Shown here: piece by piece, positions 61,264 through 64,000 of the stretch | How positions within the stretch are numbered: the first letter of the stretch is position 1 | How the letters are laid out: every line of letters begins with the position of its first letter | Source of the DNA: an uncultured Eubacteriales bacterium | GTDB lineage: Bacteria; Bacillota; Clostridia; Christensenellales; Aristaeellaceae | DNA length: 64,000 nucleotides | Reading direction: 5' to 3' | Assembly: GCA_902781095.1 (NCBI GenBank) | Contig: CACZHW010000001.1 | Span: forward strand, 124,001 to 188,000 | Translations under genes and position numbers: made by a program | The notes under the pieces: generated by a model | Databases searched by the model: none | What the model was told of the DNA's origin: nothing | What the model saw: the letters and a program-made list of their open reading frames with translations, nothing else

Positions 61264-62546
61264 GTTTTATCCCCCCTTGGCGGGTTTCGTTCAAAACTGG
61301 AGTCGATGCCGAGCTGCGCCCTGTACTTGGCGACGGTCCGGCGGGAAATCGTGATGCCGCGCCGCAGCAGTTCCTCAGCGATGGCCCGGTCACTGATCTT
61401 CCCCTGCCCCCCGCAGATTTCGGCGATCAGTTCCCGCACGCGCTCCCGGCTCACGCCGGAGGAGACCTCCTGCTGGAAGAAATGGGAGAGCGGGAAGGTG
61501 CCGCGGCTGCACCAGAGGTACTTGTCGCGCAGCGCGCGGTACACGGTGGATTCGCTGATGCCCAGCTCCGCGGCCGCCTCCGCGGCGGTAAGCGGAACCA
61601 GGCTGTACTCCGAGAGGAAAAACGCGCGCTGCCTGCCGACGATGAGGGCCGCCAGCTTTTCCATGGTGCTCTGCCGCAGGTCGATGGCGTGCAGCAGGCG
61701 GGTGGCGGAATCCAGCATGTCCCGCGCGTAGGCGGCTTCGTCTCCGGTCAGCCCCGCGGCCAGCCGCGCGAAGCCCGGATCGATGCGCAGGCCCGGATAG
61801 GCCCGGCTGACGAAGACGGTGGAAAGCCGGTTATCCCCATCGCGTTCCACCGCGAATTCCGGCACGATGTAGTGCACGGGTTCCTCGCTGAGGGAGACGG
61901 GCGCCGGCGTCAGCGAGGCAATCGTCCCGGCGCAGCGGCGGACGCGCGCGGCACTCGTGTGCGTCTCCGCCGCGATGGCCGAATAGTCCTTCCGGGAGAG
62001 CTCCATGAGGTAGCCGCGGACGATGATCGCGCACAGCGGATCGGCCTGCGGCCTGGCGGCGAGCTGCAGCGTCAGGCACTCGGCGACGTCGCGCGCGCCG
62101 ATACCCGCAGGCTCCAGCGCCTGCACGGCGTGGAGCGCCTCCTTGGCCAGCTCCGGCGTGATCCCCGCCTCCGCCGCGAACTCCCGCAGCGGCTGGATGA
62201 AGTAGCCGCGCGGATTGAGGCTGTGCAGCACGCCGAGGGCGGCGCGGTACGTCTCCTGCGGAAGGTCGGCAAAGCGGAGCTGCTGCTCCAGCGCCTCCAT
62301 CGGGGACTCCCAGCCCCCGGGCTCAGGCTGCGCGCCGCCGGTGCGGACATACCCCATGCGCAGCCGGACGGCGATCTCCGGCGCGGATTCGTCGGGCTGC
62401 ACCAGTTCCAGCGCGGGGTTTTCCTGGACGGCCTCCCGCATCTCGTAGGAGAGGTCGTCCAGATTCCCCGACAGCAGATGGAGCGCGGTCTGCAGGCCCT
62501 GTGAGAGCCGCTGGCTCTGCACCTGTTGCAGGCGGGTTTCCGTCAT
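61260..62546 (-). CDS. rpoN: RNA polymerase sigma-54 factor
   Basis: 428 residues. Region I (TRLQQVQSQRLSQGLQTALHLL) with its glutamine/leucine pattern, an acidic linker, the core-binding region, and a C-terminal RpoN box ISRRTVAKYR near 405. It directs transcription from -24/-12 promoters with an activator ATPase. Tightly packed inside the aldarate operon: 3 nt after tctA and ATGA overlap with the LarA-like gene. No bEBP is in the window. Confidence 0.95.
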   Translation of the reverse strand: MTETRLQQVQSQRLSQGLQTALHLLSGNLDDLSYEMREAVQENPALELVQPDESAPEIAVRLRMGYVRTGGAQPEPGGWESPMEALEQQLRFADLPQETYRAALGVLHSLNPRGYFIQPLREFAAEAGITPELAKEALHAVQALEPAGIGARDVAECLTLQLAARPQADPLCAIIVRGYLMELSRKDYSAIAAETHTSAARVRRCAGTIASLTPAPVSLSEEPVHYIVPEFAVERDGDNRLSTVFVSRAYPGLRIDPGFARLAAGLTGDEAAYARDMLDSATRLLHAIDLRQSTMEKLAALIVGRQRAFFLSEYSLVPLTAAEAAAELGISESTVYRALRDKYLWCSRGTFPLSHFFQQEVSSGVSRERVRELIAEICGGQGKISDRAIAEELLRRGITISRRTVAKYRAQLGIDSSFERNPPRGDKT

Positions 62547-62549
62547 GTC

Positions 62550-64000
62550 TTATGCCTTCTTCTGGCGGAGCGGCTTTGTCGCGTAAATCAGCAGCACCGC
62601 TACGGCGATGATGAGGAAGACGGCGCTGATGGGCGAGGTGAGGAAGGGGACGAAGCTGCCCTTGGTGCGGATCATGCCGCGGCGGTAGTTGACCTCCGCC
62701 AGGGGCCCCAGGATGAAGCCCAGGATGAACGGCGTGGTCGGAATCTCCAGCTTTTTGAAGGTGAAGCCGATGATGCCGAAGATGAGGCACGCGATGACCT
62801 GGCTCATGTTGTTCTTCAGCGCATACGCGCCGATGACGCACAGCACGAAGACGCAGGGCAGCAGGATGTACTTCGGGATGCTGAGGAGCTTGACGAAGAT
62901 GCGCAGGCCGAAGAACTCCATGAACAGCATGATCACGGAGGCGATCAGCATGGCGGCGAAGATGCCGTAGACCACGTCCGCCTGGTTCTGGAAGAGCAGC
63001 GGTCCGGGGGTCAGGCCGTGGAGCGTCAGCGCACCCAGCAGCATGGCCGTCGTCGTGTCGCCCGGGATGCCCAGGGTCAGCAGCGGCACCATGGCGCCGC
63101 CGATGGTCGCGTTGTTGGCCGTCTCGGAGGCCACGACGCCGTCGATGCGGCCCGTACCCAGCGGCCCCAGTTCCGCCGCGTGCTTGTCGGAGTTCTTGGC
63201 GACGGTGTAGGCCATCATGTTGCTCGTGCCGCCGCCGATGCCGGGCAGGATGCCGATGCCCATGCCGATGAGCGCGGAGCGCAGCGCGTTCCAGGCCTGG
63301 CCCGTGAACTCCTGCATGGAGAAGCCGAAGCCGCGGATGCCTTTCATCTGCGGTTTGGTCACCGTCTCGTCCGTGTGGCGGCTGGTCTCCGCGGCGCCGA
63401 TGATCTCGCCCACGGCGAACAGGCCCACCATCACGGCCAGCATGTCGAAGCCGCCCTTCAGGTTCGTGTTGCCGAAGGTGAAGCGCGCCGTGCCCTCGAT
63501 CGTGTCCGTTCCGACCGTGGAGAACATGAAGCCGATGACGCCCGCCATGATGCCTTTGACCATGTTGCCGCTGGAAAGCGTTGCGATCATGGTCAGCGAG
63601 AAGATGGCGATGGAGAAGAATTCGAAGTTGCCGAAGTTGATGGCGACCCGGGCGATCTGCGGCGCAATGAACATGAGCAGCACCGTGGAGAAGATCGTCC
63701 CCAGGAAGCTGAAGACGACGCCCACGCCCAGCGCCTTGGCCGCCTGGCCTTTTTCGACCAGCGGATGGCCGTCAAAGCAGGTGGCCACGCTGGAGGGCGT
63801 GCCCGGGATGCGCAGCAGGATGGCGGAGATGAGGCCGCCGGAGATGGCGCCGATGAACAGGGCCATGAGCAGCGTCATGGCGTTGGAAGACGTCATGGCG
63901 TAGGTGACGGGCAGAAACAGCGCGATGGCCATCGTCGCGGAGAGGCCGGGGAGCGCGCCGAAGACGATGCCCACCGCGACACCGATGAGCATGAGGAAGA
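62550..64000 (-). CDS. TctA-type tripartite tricarboxylate transporter permease (start beyond window)
   Basis: 483 residues are seen from the first in-window ATG; the frame stays open to the edge (F-L precede it), and TctA proteins run to about 500 residues, so some 15-20 are missing. Many membrane helices; GVAVGIVFGALPGLSATMAIALFLP, GIPGTPSSVATCFDGHPL-like and GIGILPGIGGGTSNMMAYTVAK match TctA signatures. Works with a small TctB and an extracytoplasmic TctC, probably upstream outside the window. Likely imports the aldarate. Confidence 0.92.
   Translation of the reverse strand, partial: FLMLIGVAVGIVFGALPGLSATMAIALFLPVTYAMTSSNAMTLLMALFIGAISGGLISAILLRIPGTPSSVATCFDGHPLVEKGQAAKALGVGVVFSFLGTIFSTVLLMFIAPQIARVAINFGNFEFFSIAIFSLTMIATLSSGNMVKGIMAGVIGFMFSTVGTDTIEGTARFTFGNTNLKGGFDMLAVMVGLFAVGEIIGAAETSRHTDETVTKPQMKGIRGFGFSMQEFTGQAWNALRSALIGMGIGILPGIGGGTSNMMAYTVAKNSDKHAAELGPLGTGRIDGVVASETANNATIGGAMVPLLTLGIPGDTTTAMLLGALTLHGLTPGPLLFQNQADVVYGIFAAMLIASVIMLFMEFFGLRIFVKLLSIPKYILLPCVFVLCVIGAYALKNNMSQVIACLIFGIIGFTFKKLEIPTTPFILGFILGPLAEVNYRRGMIRTKGSFVPFLTSPISAVFLIIAVAVLLIYATKPLRQKKA

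Noticed and set aside
50719..62550. A sigma-54 promoter inside the aldarate operon
   Set aside because: I looked for TGGCAC-N5-TTGC in the gaps and saw none; gaps are short and the true promoter should lie beyond 64000.

Overview
The window looks like a chromosomal stretch of a high-GC, anaerobic, low-branching Bacillota genome (class Clostridia). The signs are strong AAGGAGG-type ribosome binding sites, SigA-type promoters, an L-box (lysine) riboswitch, a paired NfnA/NfnB module, a methionine aminopeptidase with an N-terminal SEC-C zinc motif, an ATP-dependent PEP carboxykinase, an Opp transporter and a multi-hairpin intergenic repeat of a kind I recall from gut Clostridia. No rRNA, tRNA, CRISPR array, prophage or insertion sequence was seen. 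The genus cannot be fixed from the sequence; a gut or rumen Clostridia relative is an inference.

Layout. 1-4.3 kb: map-uvrB-uvrA (minus, uvrA cut by the window edge). 4.4-5 kb: a small AT-richer secreted protein. 5-7.3 kb: nfnA-nfnB, an electron-bifurcating transhydrogenase. 7.4-12 kb: a six-gene minus operon (GT2/GtrA, degenerate CPBP protease, rlmH, ProB-like kinase, PHP phosphatase, membrane zinc ribbon). 12-16.6 kb: divergent trpS-yfhO-like-YARHG operon. 16.7-23 kb: minus sbcD-sbcC, an SNF symporter and a half-size EamA protein. 23.2-24.9 kb: a secreted CotH-like protein next to the repeat. 25-28.5 kb: a near-consensus promoter, a lysine riboswitch, an AGCS-family symporter and an overlapping YtcJ-like amidohydrolase. 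28.6-32.5 kb: AlkZ-related protein, serC, serA and an esterase. 32.5-40.4 kb: MATE pump, then oppA-B-C-D-F and a DUF3899-like gene. 40.4-46.2 kb: LexA-like repressor with a small membrane protein, pckA, a second MATE pump and a PfoR-type EIIC protein. 46.5-48.9 kb: an AT-richer three-gene islet (AlkD-like, cytidine deaminase, membrane-anchored family II pyrophosphatase). 49-50.6 kb: malQ.

50.7-64 kb is one long minus-strand operon for aldarate (glucarate/galactarate) use: TctA-type transporter, sigma-54 (rpoN), a LarA-type nickel-pincer isomerase, a DapA-family aldolase, an AEC transporter, garR, glxK, gudD, garD, an orphan NfnB-like oxidoreductase and a DUF362 protein. The expected flow is uptake, optional epimerisation, dehydration to 5-keto-4-deoxyglucarate, aldol cleavage to pyruvate and tartronate semialdehyde, reduction to glycerate and phosphorylation to 2-phosphoglycerate.

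The points most worth a second look are the lysine riboswitch placed on an 'alanine/glycine' carrier plus an amidohydrolase; the aldarate operon that carries its own sigma-54, a LarA homologue and an orphan flavin/Fe-S pair; and the membrane-anchored pyrophosphatase.
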